From Bifidobacteriaceae bacterium (GTDB lineage Bacteria; Actinomycetota; Actinomycetes; Actinomycetales; WQXJ01), in NCBI GenBank assembly GCA_031261885.1, contig JAISIU010000030.1, positions 1-8,896 on the forward strand: a stretch of 8,896 nucleotides of DNA. The letters are read 5' to 3'. Each line of letters begins with the position of its first letter. Position 1 is the stretch's first letter. The notes under the pieces were generated by a model that did no database searches, was not told where the DNA came from, and saw only the letters and a list, made by a program, of their open reading frames with translations. Positions 1 through 5,173 of this stretch are shown here, piece by piece. A program made the translations under genes and the position numbers.

Positions 1-264
1 GTCCACCGTGCCGGGGGCGTTGACGACCGTGAGGCCGGTGCGGGCGGCGAGGCCCGACCGCGGGTGGACCAGGCCGACGTACCCGGCCGGCAGTGCGATC
101 GCCACGCCCGTTCCGACCGTGACGCGGCCGAGTGGTGGGATCGTCACGGACTCGGTGGTGCGGAGGTCGGCCCCCGCGTCGCCCGCGTGTTGATACGCCG
201 GCGGCTCGAGTTCGGGGTCGAGGCGGCGGAGCAGCACCGGCAGCCGGTCATCGGGGATACCCAC
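1..264 (-). CDS. dut: dUTP diphosphatase (dUTPase), 5' part only
   Basis: Hydrolyses dUTP to dUMP and pyrophosphate, keeping uracil out of DNA and feeding dTMP synthesis; a cytosolic homotrimer in this family. The 88 visible codons, running off the left edge, carry trimeric dUTPase motif 1 (AGDAGADL, residues 27-34), motif 2 (PRSGLA, 68-73) and most of motif 3 (VVNAPGTVD, 80-88). The last visible codon is the conserved Asp that activates the catalytic water (Asp90 in E. coli). About 40% of the usual ~150 residues is missing because the window ends. The GTG start at 264 was chosen because the reading begins just before the usual short N-terminal lead (LPVLLRRLDPE). No Shine-Dalgarno sequence precedes it, but a TAGGCT hexamer lies 8 nt upstream, suggesting a leaderless mRNA. 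DUF4193 lies upstream on the same strand, as in Mycobacterium tuberculosis (Rv2697c/Rv2699c, from memory). Confidence 0.95.
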   Translation of the reverse strand, partial: MGIPDDRLPVLLRRLDPELEPPAYQHAGDAGADLRTTESVTIPPLGRVTVGTGVAIALPAGYVGLVHPRSGLAARTGLTVVNAPGTVD

Positions 265-303
265 GGAGCCCGAGCCTAGCCCATATGGCTCCCAGGCGTT
301 CAA
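265..303 (-). promoter_or_regulatory. Putative leaderless promoter of dut
   Basis: On the minus strand TAGGCT (278-273) fits the actinobacterial -10 pattern TANNNT. Its last base is 8 nt from the GTG start of dut, which places the transcription start at or next to the first base of the codon. TTGAAC (303-298) is a reasonable -35 with a 19-nt spacer. It falls in the loop and inner arm of the hairpin at 289-314. Leaderless genes are common in Actinomycetota. The -10 assignment is fairly good and the -35 weaker. Confidence 0.5.
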
Positions 304-314
304 GCGCCTGGGAG
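289..314. repeat. 10-bp perfect hairpin upstream of dut
   Basis: CTCCCAGGCG (289-298) and CGCCTGGGAG (305-314) are exact reverse complements around a 6-nt loop. The hairpin lies 25 bp upstream of the dut start. No T-run follows on either strand, so it is not a classical intrinsic terminator. It could end read-through from the DUF4193 side or act as an operator overlapping the dut -35. I cannot choose between these from sequence. Confidence 0.6.
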
Positions 315-359
315 ATCGGTCGCGGCGAACCGGGCCGCACGAGAGCGAAACCGAGCCAC

Positions 360-527
360 GCCCGTGTTGACGGAGCGCAGCGGAGGAAACGCGGCAGACA
401 AGCACAGCGCCCTTGGGCTGCGTAACGCCGCCACGCGGTGTTAGCCCGTGTTGACGGAGCGCAGCGGAGGAAACGCGGCAGATAAGCACAGCGCCCTTGC
501 GCTGCGTAACGCCGCCACGCGGTGTTA
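360..527. repeat. Tandem duplication, 2 x 84 bp
   Basis: Units 360-443 and 444-527 match at 82 of 84 positions; the differences are 399 C versus 483 T and 416 G versus 500 C. Read on the minus strand, each unit begins with TAA, and the unit at 444-527 begins exactly on the stop codon of the DUF4193 gene. The duplicated segment is therefore that stop codon plus the 81 nt downstream of it. Each unit carries a GC-rich inner hairpin. No ORF of credible composition spans the units, and the spacerless two-copy arrangement is not a CRISPR array. The 265-524 gap holds only this duplication, the hairpin at 289-314 and the dut promoter. Confidence 0.95.
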
Positions 528-535
528 CGCAGCGC
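499..535 (-). terminator. Strong hairpin over the DUF4193 stop codon
   Basis: Arms 499-510 and 524-535 are perfect 12-bp reverse complements. The interior (511-515 with 519-523) adds about four more G-C pairs, leaving a 3-nt loop. On the minus strand the 5' arm includes the last two Ala codons and the TAA stop of the DUF4193 gene, so the hairpin forms at the very end of that mRNA. There is no U-tract, as is usual for GC-rich actinobacterial terminators. The sister copy at 423-443 keeps only the inner 9 pairs, plus 4 pairs across a bulge (415-418 with 444-447), because the outer arm belongs to the coding sequence. Confidence 0.55.
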
Positions 536-827
536 AGTCTTTGCAGATCATGCGGCCGTCTTTGGTCACGTGGTCGAGCTGGGACCGGTGCCTGACGAGG
601 AAACACGACGAGCACATGAACTCGTCGGCTTGTTTGGGCAGGACACGGACGCTGAGCTCCTCGTTCGAAAGGTCCGCGCCGGGCAGCTCGAAGCCCTCGG
701 CCGCCTCGGTCTCGTCCTCGTCGACCGTGGAGGCGGTTTTCTCGGCGCGGCGAGCCTTGAGCTCTTCGAGGGAATCCTCGCGCAGTTCTTCTTCGGACTT
801 GCGCGGGGCGTCGTAGTCGGTTGCCAT
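525..827 (-). CDS. DUF4193 family zinc-ribbon protein
   Basis: A 100-residue protein of a family conserved across Actinomycetota (Rv2699c in M. tuberculosis, from memory). No molecular function is established that I know of. Residues 1-60 are strongly charged and acidic (EEELRED, DEDETEAAE) and probably extended or helical. The C-terminal third holds two CXXC knuckles, C72/C75 and C95/C98, separated by 19 residues, with a basic stretch (LVRHRSQL) between. That is a zinc-ribbon layout and suggests nucleic-acid or protein binding. No signal peptide or membrane segment is present. The ATG start is preceded by AAGGAG (847-842), with a longish 14-nt spacing. It lies upstream of dut on the same strand, but 260 bp of hairpins and repeats separate them, so they are probably independent transcripts. 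Confidence 0.92.
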   Translation of the reverse strand: MATDYDAPRKSEEELREDSLEELKARRAEKTASTVDEDETEAAEGFELPGADLSNEELSVRVLPKQADEFMCSSCFLVRHRSQLDHVTKDGRMICKDCAA

Positions 828-890
828 GTGGCTGTTTCACACTCCTTAGGGCACTAGCGCTTGAGCGAGCAGGCTAGCACTGTCCGGGTC
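828..890 (-). promoter_or_regulatory. Putative promoter and leader of the DUF4193 gene
   Basis: On the minus strand TGCTAGCCT ends at 871. It is an extended -10 (TGN plus TAGCCT, hexamer 876-871) with no convincing -35, as in many actinobacterial housekeeping promoters. It predicts a leader of roughly 35-40 nt ending in the Shine-Dalgarno AAGGAG (847-842). Confidence 0.4.
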
Positions 891-982
891 GCGGTGGGGC
901 GCGGTGCCCGGTCGAATCGTCCCGTGGAACTTAGCTGACGGAGGGGCACAGTACCAGAACCGTCGCCCTAACACACGGGACC

Positions 983-1026
983 CGGGGACAATTCCCCGAC
1001 GAGCTCTCGTGGGCGCCCGCGGCGCC
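983..1026 (-). terminator. Two small hairpins downstream of the racemase-like gene
   Basis: GGCGCC (1012-1017) pairs with GGCGCC (1021-1026) around a 3-nt loop, beginning 21 nt past the stop codon of the minus-strand gene. A second hairpin, CGGGG (983-987) with CCCCG (994-998), follows. Neither has a T-run. The position right after the last gene of the operon supports a termination role, but short GC hairpins arise easily in DNA of this composition. Apart from this and the DUF4193 promoter, the 828-1046 gap shows nothing I can name. Confidence 0.35.
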
Positions 1027-1046
1027 GCCGCTTCGGATCGGTCCCC

Positions 1047-2147
1047 TCAGTCGAGGATCACGCGGTCCGGATGGATGATCGTGTGCCGCACACGTACCTG
1101 CAGCTCTTCACCCACCTCTGGCACGCGGCGGCCGTCCTGGAGCCAGATCAGCGACACCTGCGCGTGCGGCGCCTCGACGTACCGGGTCGGTTGGCCCTCG
1201 ACGAGGAACGGGGCGCGCACGTAGCCGAGCGCGGCCAGCACGGTGCGGCCGAACTGTCGGACCATGCGCCGCCCGCCGCGCCGCAGCACCGGGGCTTCGA
1301 GCCCGACACCGTGGGAGGTGCCGCCGTCGACGACCACCATGTAGCCGCGCCCCGGGACCCGCGTGTGGTGGTAGCCGACACGGTCGCCGCGGGCCACGTG
1401 GTGGATCGCGCGGACCACGCCCGTGACCGTGATGCCGGCGCCGTCCTGCGCCGCGCCGAGCCACAGGTCCGTGCCGACGCGCGGGCGCACGGTCAGGCCC
1501 GTCGCCGCGGCCACGCGCTCACAGTCGGCCTGATCCATGTGGGAGATGTGGACCGCCGGCGCCTTGATACCGGCCTCGAGGGCGTTCGTCACGTGGTCGA
1601 CGGTCCAGTCGACCCAGCTGTGATGGCGTCTCGGCATCGGCAGATGGATCGAGAAGGCCTCCGGCTCGCTCGACAGCATTTTCTGCGCCAGCCGCATCGA
1701 GGCCTTCGGGATGCCGAAGCGGCGCAACGGCGTGGCGAGTTCCAGGACGTATCGGGCCGGGCGGGCCGTGTCGGCGTCGGCGGACCGTTCGAGCGCGATG
1801 AGGCTCGAAATGGTGCGGATCGTGCGGGTCGGGTCGAGGTGGTCCTGGTCCTGGTCAGGGCCGTCCAGGTCGCCGTCCGCGGCCGTCAGGCCCGTCTCGG
1901 TGCGCGGGTCCCACGGGTTCAGCACGATCACGTCTCCCCCGAAGATGCCCTCGACGCGCGCCGCCTCCTGCCGGTTGCCGACCGCGATCGTGTCGCAGCC
2001 GAGCGCGCCGGCCTCGAGCGCGAGCCGCTCGTTCGAGAGCCCGTACCCGTTGCCCTTGGCGACGGGGATGAGGCCGGGACGCCGTCCCAACGTCGCCCTG
2101 AGTCCGTCCCGCCAGGCCGTCCGGTCGATATGTACCGTGAAGCTCAT
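1047..2147 (-). CDS. Alanine racemase-like PLP enzyme (fold-type III)
   Basis: A 366-residue protein, normal length for alanine racemase, with an N-terminal barrel and C-terminal beta domain. K31 in PVAKGNGYGL sits where the PLP lysine lies in the VKANAYGHG motif. LRRFGIP (141-147) matches the barrel strand usually read as MNRLG/MGRFG. RPRVGTDLWLG (221-231) parallels RPGIALYG. GDRVGYHHT (254-262) parallels GDxVSYGxT, making Y259 the candidate second catalytic base. The canonical C-terminal CMD motif is not recognisable, so alanine as substrate is unproven. Residues about 87-108 form an acidic insert (DGDLDGPDQDQDHLD) encoded partly by a TGGTCC microrepeat (1840-1857). The ATG at 2147 follows GGAGGAG (2157-2151). 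It lies 18 nt after femX, in one operon, which suggests a cell-wall D-amino-acid role. It could instead be a racemase of other specificity or a dedicated partner of FemX. Confidence 0.8.
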   Translation of the reverse strand: MSFTVHIDRTAWRDGLRATLGRRPGLIPVAKGNGYGLSNERLALEAGALGCDTIAVGNRQEAARVEGIFGGDVIVLNPWDPRTETGLTAADGDLDGPDQDQDHLDPTRTIRTISSLIALERSADADTARPARYVLELATPLRRFGIPKASMRLAQKMLSSEPEAFSIHLPMPRRHHSWVDWTVDHVTNALEAGIKAPAVHISHMDQADCERVAAATGLTVRPRVGTDLWLGAAQDGAGITVTGVVRAIHHVARGDRVGYHHTRVPGRGYMVVVDGGTSHGVGLEAPVLRRGGRRMVRQFGRTVLAALGYVRAPFLVEGQPTRYVEAPHAQVSLIWLQDGRRVPEVGEELQVRVRHTIIHPDRVILD

Positions 2148-2165
2148 GGTCTCCTCCGCCTCGCC

Positions 2166-3407
2166 TCAACGCCTCGACAACGCGAACTGGTAGGCCGCGA
2201 ACAGCGGCCGGTTGATCGCGTACGTCCACTCGCCCGGGTACGACTGGGCCCGGCCGCCCGTGCCGACCTTGAAGCCGATGAGCCCGGCGTGCGAATCGCC
2301 CGGATCCAGCGTGTCCGTGATGCCGCGCAGGTCGTAAACCGAGCAGCCGGCGGCCAGCGCGTCGCGGATCATGCGCCACTGGATCGCGTTGGAGCCGCGC
2401 ACGTCGCGGTGCGCCGTGGTCGAGGCGCCGTACGAGTACCACGCGTGGTCGCCGACCCGCACCATCGTGGTCGCGGCGATCAACTCGCCGTCCACGGTAG
2501 CGAGGTAGAGCGTGAGCCGGCCCGGGTCCTCGGCCGCCATCTGGTCCCACATGCCCTCGAAGTAGCTGAGCGGGCGCGGCCTGAAACCGTCGCGGCCGGC
2601 CGTCTCGGCGTAAATGCGGTGGAACCCTTCGAGGTCCGCCCTCGTGCCCACCGTCACTTCGACGCCGTTCTTCTCGGCGCGTTTGATGTTGCGCCGCCAC
2701 AGCTGGTTGAAGCCTTTCAGCAGGTCCTCTTCCGTGCGCCCGGCCAGCGGCAACTGGAAGACGTATTGCGGCTGCCCGGCCGCGAAGCCGGCCTGATGTT
2801 CAGGGGCCCGCCATCCGGCGCGCGACATCGATTCGATCAACGCCTCGGCCACGGGGTTGACCTGGTCGGGCGCGAGGTCATCCAATTTCTCGGGCACCGA
2901 GCACGCGGCGCCGCCATCCGCGGCCGGTCCCTCGGCATCGGCCGCTTCACCGGTTCCCACGGCCGCGCGCAACCGCCGTGCCTCATCCGAAAGGTTCGGT
3001 GCGGCATCGGCCGCCTTCCGCGCCGCCGACAGGCCCGCTTTGACCGTCGGCGTCTCCCACCGCTTCCACCAGACGGTCGGTCCGACCGTCAGGGCGAACG
3101 CCTTGCGCGACTTCGCGTAAGCGATGAGCGGCGCCAAGAAGTCGCGAGCCGGGTCGGTCGACCGGTCCCACGGCAGGTCCGGACCCTCGGGAACGTAGGC
3201 CAGCTGTCGATGCACCAGCGGGGCGGGCCGCAGCAGCACCAACGCGGCCCCGATCATCTCCGCGCCGTCGAACCAGCCGACGGATTGACCGCACCAGCTC
3301 GCCTTGACGCCCGCCCACGCGGGGGTTTGGAGGAACGAGACGGACGGCCGGCGCGCGATCCACGCGAGGTGCCGGGCGGCGTCGATCGGGCGGACCTCAA
3401 ACGGCAT
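2166..3407 (-). CDS. femX: FemX/FemABX peptidyltransferase (lipid II interpeptide bridge formation)
   Basis: FemABX proteins move an amino acid from aminoacyl-tRNA to the stem-peptide side chain of a peptidoglycan precursor on the cytoplasmic membrane face, starting the interpeptide bridge. The 413-residue product has two GNAT-like halves. Diagnostic stretches are FLQTPAWAGVK (25-35), GQPQYVFQLPL (211-221), LWRRNIKRAEKNGVEV (236-251), TMVRVGDHAWYSYGAS (314-329), SNAIQWRMIRDAL (339-351), VYDLRGITDTLD (357-368) and GFKVGTGG (378-385). The helical arm that many FemABX proteins carry is reduced. Residues about 128-180 form an Ala/Asp/Gly-rich low-complexity stretch that looks longer than in homologues I remember. 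The ATG at 3407 follows GGAG (3421-3418) by 10 nt; a 65-residue extension to 3602 is rejected because it reads into sepH's start. First gene of the operon with the racemase-like gene. Confidence 0.9.
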   Translation of the reverse strand: MPFEVRPIDAARHLAWIARRPSVSFLQTPAWAGVKASWCGQSVGWFDGAEMIGAALVLLRPAPLVHRQLAYVPEGPDLPWDRSTDPARDFLAPLIAYAKSRKAFALTVGPTVWWKRWETPTVKAGLSAARKAADAAPNLSDEARRLRAAVGTGEAADAEGPAADGGAACSVPEKLDDLAPDQVNPVAEALIESMSRAGWRAPEHQAGFAAGQPQYVFQLPLAGRTEEDLLKGFNQLWRRNIKRAEKNGVEVTVGTRADLEGFHRIYAETAGRDGFRPRPLSYFEGMWDQMAAEDPGRLTLYLATVDGELIAATTMVRVGDHAWYSYGASTTAHRDVRGSNAIQWRMIRDALAAGCSVYDLRGITDTLDPGDSHAGLIGFKVGTGGRAQSYPGEWTYAINRPLFAAYQFALSRR

Positions 3408-3604
3408 GGTGGCGGCGCTCCAAGTGTCGAGAGCTAACGGGGCAAACGGCCGGCGGCAATGGGCCGGCGGCCGCTCATAGCCTACTCGGAGCAGTCCCGG
3501 GTCCCGATTCCCCCGGTTCCCGACCATCCTCGGCCAGCCTCCCAGCCCACGGGCGACATCTATGCGACACTCGGCATGGCCGAGTGGACCTAGTGGAGGC
3601 ACAC
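3408..3604. promoter_or_regulatory. Divergent femX/sepH intergenic region with a possible shared -10
   Basis: TAGCCTA (3478-3484) contains TAGCCT on the plus strand and TAGGCT on the minus strand, each matching TANNNT and offset by one base. Such near-symmetric -10 elements can drive transcription both ways. It would give a leader of about 65 nt for femX and about 115 nt for sepH. I see no good -35 on either side, so this is tentative. Confidence 0.3.
3568..3586 (+). repeat. 8-bp perfect palindrome just upstream of the sepH ribosome binding site
   Basis: CACTCGGC (3568-3575) and GCCGAGTG (3579-3586) are exact reverse complements around a 3-nt loop. The element ends 8 nt before the sepH Shine-Dalgarno GGAGG (3595-3599). 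As RNA it would be a leader hairpin able to influence ribosome access; as DNA it could be an operator. Which applies is not decidable here. Confidence 0.5.
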
Positions 3605-5116
3605 ATGAAGGAGCTGAGCTTCGGCGGCATCGAAGGGGCGACCATCAAGCTGCTCGACTCCGATGCCAACGAGTACTCTTTGGAGCTCACCGATGAGCTG
3701 CGCGACGCGTTGCGCCGTGCCAACGCCGAGGTGGCACGCGCCCTCGACGAGACCGGCGGCGACCTCAAACCGAGAGACGTGCAGGCGCTCGTCCGTTCCG
3801 GCGTCGCGCCCGAGGACATCGCCCAGGCCGCCGACCTCGACCCCGAATGGGTCGACCGTTACGCGCGGCCCGTCCTCGACGAACGCGCCTACATCGCCGC
3901 CCGCGCGCGCGAGCTGCCGATCAGCCATGAGGAAGGCGCTCCCCTGCTCGGCGACATCGCGCTCGACCGGCTGGCCACGCGCGGCGTCATCGCCGACGCC
4001 ATGATCTGGGACGCCGTCCACGAGGACGGCCGTTGGGTCGTATCCCTCGTCTTCTCCTCCGCCCAGGGCGGCGCCGAGGCCCGCTGGGCCGTCGATGTGA
4101 AGGCCCGCACGCTCGAAGCGCTCGACGACGAGGCCCGCTGGATCTCCGTGCCCGGCCAGGACGGACCGATACCGTCCGCCGCGCCGGCCACGATCCGCCG
4201 GCTCAAGGCCGTCCCGGACGAACCAGCCGGCGACGACGCCACCGACTCGGCGGGCCCCGACCCGGCCGAGGGCGGGATCACTCCCGCCGCGCTGCTCGAC
4301 GACCTCATGGCCCACCGAGGGCTGCGCCAACCGGTGGACGAGGACGGGTTCGACGACGGGCTCGGCCGGCGGCCGGGCGCCCCGCATCTCCATTCCGTCG
4401 GCAACCCGCCGGAACCGCACGCCTCCACGTCGCGGCCTGACGCGAACGTCGTGCCACTGATCCCGCCCGCCAAGGCGCCCGAACTCGCCGCGCCCGCCGA
4501 CGCGACACCCGCGCCCGAGGCCGCGCCGCCCACGCCTCCGCAAGACGATCAAGCCGGCACGCCCGAGGCTCAACCGACCACCGCGATGAACGCGACGGAG
4601 CTGCGCGACGCCCTCGACTCAGGCCTGCTGCTCGACGAGTCCGAGGTCGGCCGTGTGCCGTCGCCGAACACGACCACGGGCCACCGCCTGCGCGACGCCA
4701 ACCTCGGCGCGCCCGGCGACGGCAGCCACCGCTCCGCGGCCGAGGCGAAGGCCGCCGCGAACGCCGACGCCCTGTTCGACGTCACGCCGCCTGAAGCCTC
4801 CGAGCTCGGCGACGACGCCACGGTCTTCACCGAACCGCCGCTCCTGCCGGAGCTCGTGCCCGAGCCGGTCGAGGAGGAGGAACGCCCGCCGGCCGCCCCG
4901 CCGCGCCCGCGCGGGGGCCGCCGCGGCCGCGAGGAGCGTCGCACCGTCGCCGACCGGGCCGACGCCGACGCCCAGCAGGACGCCGCGGAAGCGGCCGCCG
5001 ACGGGGCCGATGCCGACGCGACGAAGACCAAGAAGCCGAAACGGCCGGCGCGCAATCATCGTGCCTCGGTGCCGAGCTGGGACGAGATCGTGTTCGGGGC
5101 CAAGCCCGAGAACTGA
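3605..5116 (+). CDS. sepH: Septation protein SepH (DUF3071)
   Basis: SepH is an actinobacterial FtsZ partner that promotes FtsZ assembly at division sites. The 503-residue protein opens with the conserved DUF3071 part (1-180): MKELSFGGIEGATIKLLD, then an HTH-like segment (about 57-90, RSGVAPEDIAQAADLDPEWVD), then a beta-rich part ending near ARWIS (177-181). Residues about 190-470 are low complexity (Pro, Ala, Asp, Glu) and probably disordered. Within them are a basic patch PPRPRGGRRGREERR (432-446) and an alternating Ala/Asp stretch (448-472). The C-terminal family motif RASVPSWDEIVFGAKPEN occupies 486-503. The ATG at 3605 was chosen because GGAGG (3595-3599) lies 5 nt upstream and the family's MKELxF start follows; a GTG at 3584 is in frame but lies inside the upstream palindrome. 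It is divergent from femX and converges on the phosphodiesterase gene. Confidence 0.95.
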   Translation: MKELSFGGIEGATIKLLDSDANEYSLELTDELRDALRRANAEVARALDETGGDLKPRDVQALVRSGVAPEDIAQAADLDPEWVDRYARPVLDERAYIAARARELPISHEEGAPLLGDIALDRLATRGVIADAMIWDAVHEDGRWVVSLVFSSAQGGAEARWAVDVKARTLEALDDEARWISVPGQDGPIPSAAPATIRRLKAVPDEPAGDDATDSAGPDPAEGGITPAALLDDLMAHRGLRQPVDEDGFDDGLGRRPGAPHLHSVGNPPEPHASTSRPDANVVPLIPPAKAPELAAPADATPAPEAAPPTPPQDDQAGTPEAQPTTAMNATELRDALDSGLLLDESEVGRVPSPNTTTGHRLRDANLGAPGDGSHRSAAEAKAAANADALFDVTPPEASELGDDATVFTEPPLLPELVPEPVEEEERPPAAPPRPRGGRRGREERRTVADRADADAQQDAAEAAADGADADATKTKKPKRPARNHRASVPSWDEIVFGAKPEN

Positions 5117-5173
5117 GCCGGCCACGCGCCCGTTCCACCGGTGAGCCCCGCGCACAGGTGGGACGGCCGGTCA
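5114..5173. terminator. Bidirectional terminator between convergent genes
   Basis: Two nested pairings span the 54-bp gap. CCGTTCCACC (5130-5139) pairs with GGTGGGACGG (5157-5166) over 10 positions with one G-T wobble and a 17-nt loop. Outside it CCGGCC (5118-5123) pairs with GGCCGG (5165-5170), and TGA (5114-5116) pairs with TCA (5171-5173), one base being bulged. These last two triplets are the stop codons of sepH and of the minus-strand gene. The pairings overlap at 5165-5166, so the outer stem shortens when the inner one is full. There is no U-tract. Position and symmetry support shared termination. Confidence 0.55.

Noticed and set aside
8..425. Overlapping plus-strand open frames at the left edge
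   Set aside because: They lie opposite dut and the repeat region; the dUTPase motifs on the minus strand are unmistakable, and the plus-strand products have no family features.
451..488. Promoter inside the repeat (TTGACG with GATAAG)
   Set aside because: The gap between the two hexamers is about 24 nt, too long for a sigma-70-type promoter, and no gene follows on the plus strand.
360..527. CRISPR array or phage attachment site
   Set aside because: Two long units without spacers, no cas genes, no tRNA and no integrase nearby.
904..1224. 106-codon plus-strand open frame
   Set aside because: It begins in a gap and ends inside the antisense of the racemase-like gene; no ribosome binding site or recognisable motif.
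1071..3437. 788-codon open frame on the plus strand opposite femX and the racemase-like gene
   Set aside because: It is a mirror frame of two well-conserved genes in GC-rich DNA. Its product is Arg/Ala/Gly/Pro-rich with no recognisable domain, and it crosses a gene boundary.
3408..3602. Upstream extension of femX by 65 residues
   Set aside because: The extension is Pro/Arg/Gly-rich with no homology I recognise and would reach into the sepH ribosome binding region. The ATG at 3407 has a Shine-Dalgarno sequence and the family-like N-terminus.
3590..4573. 327-codon open frame opposite sepH
   Set aside because: Antisense shadow of a strongly supported gene; composition is Arg/Gly/Val-rich without motifs.
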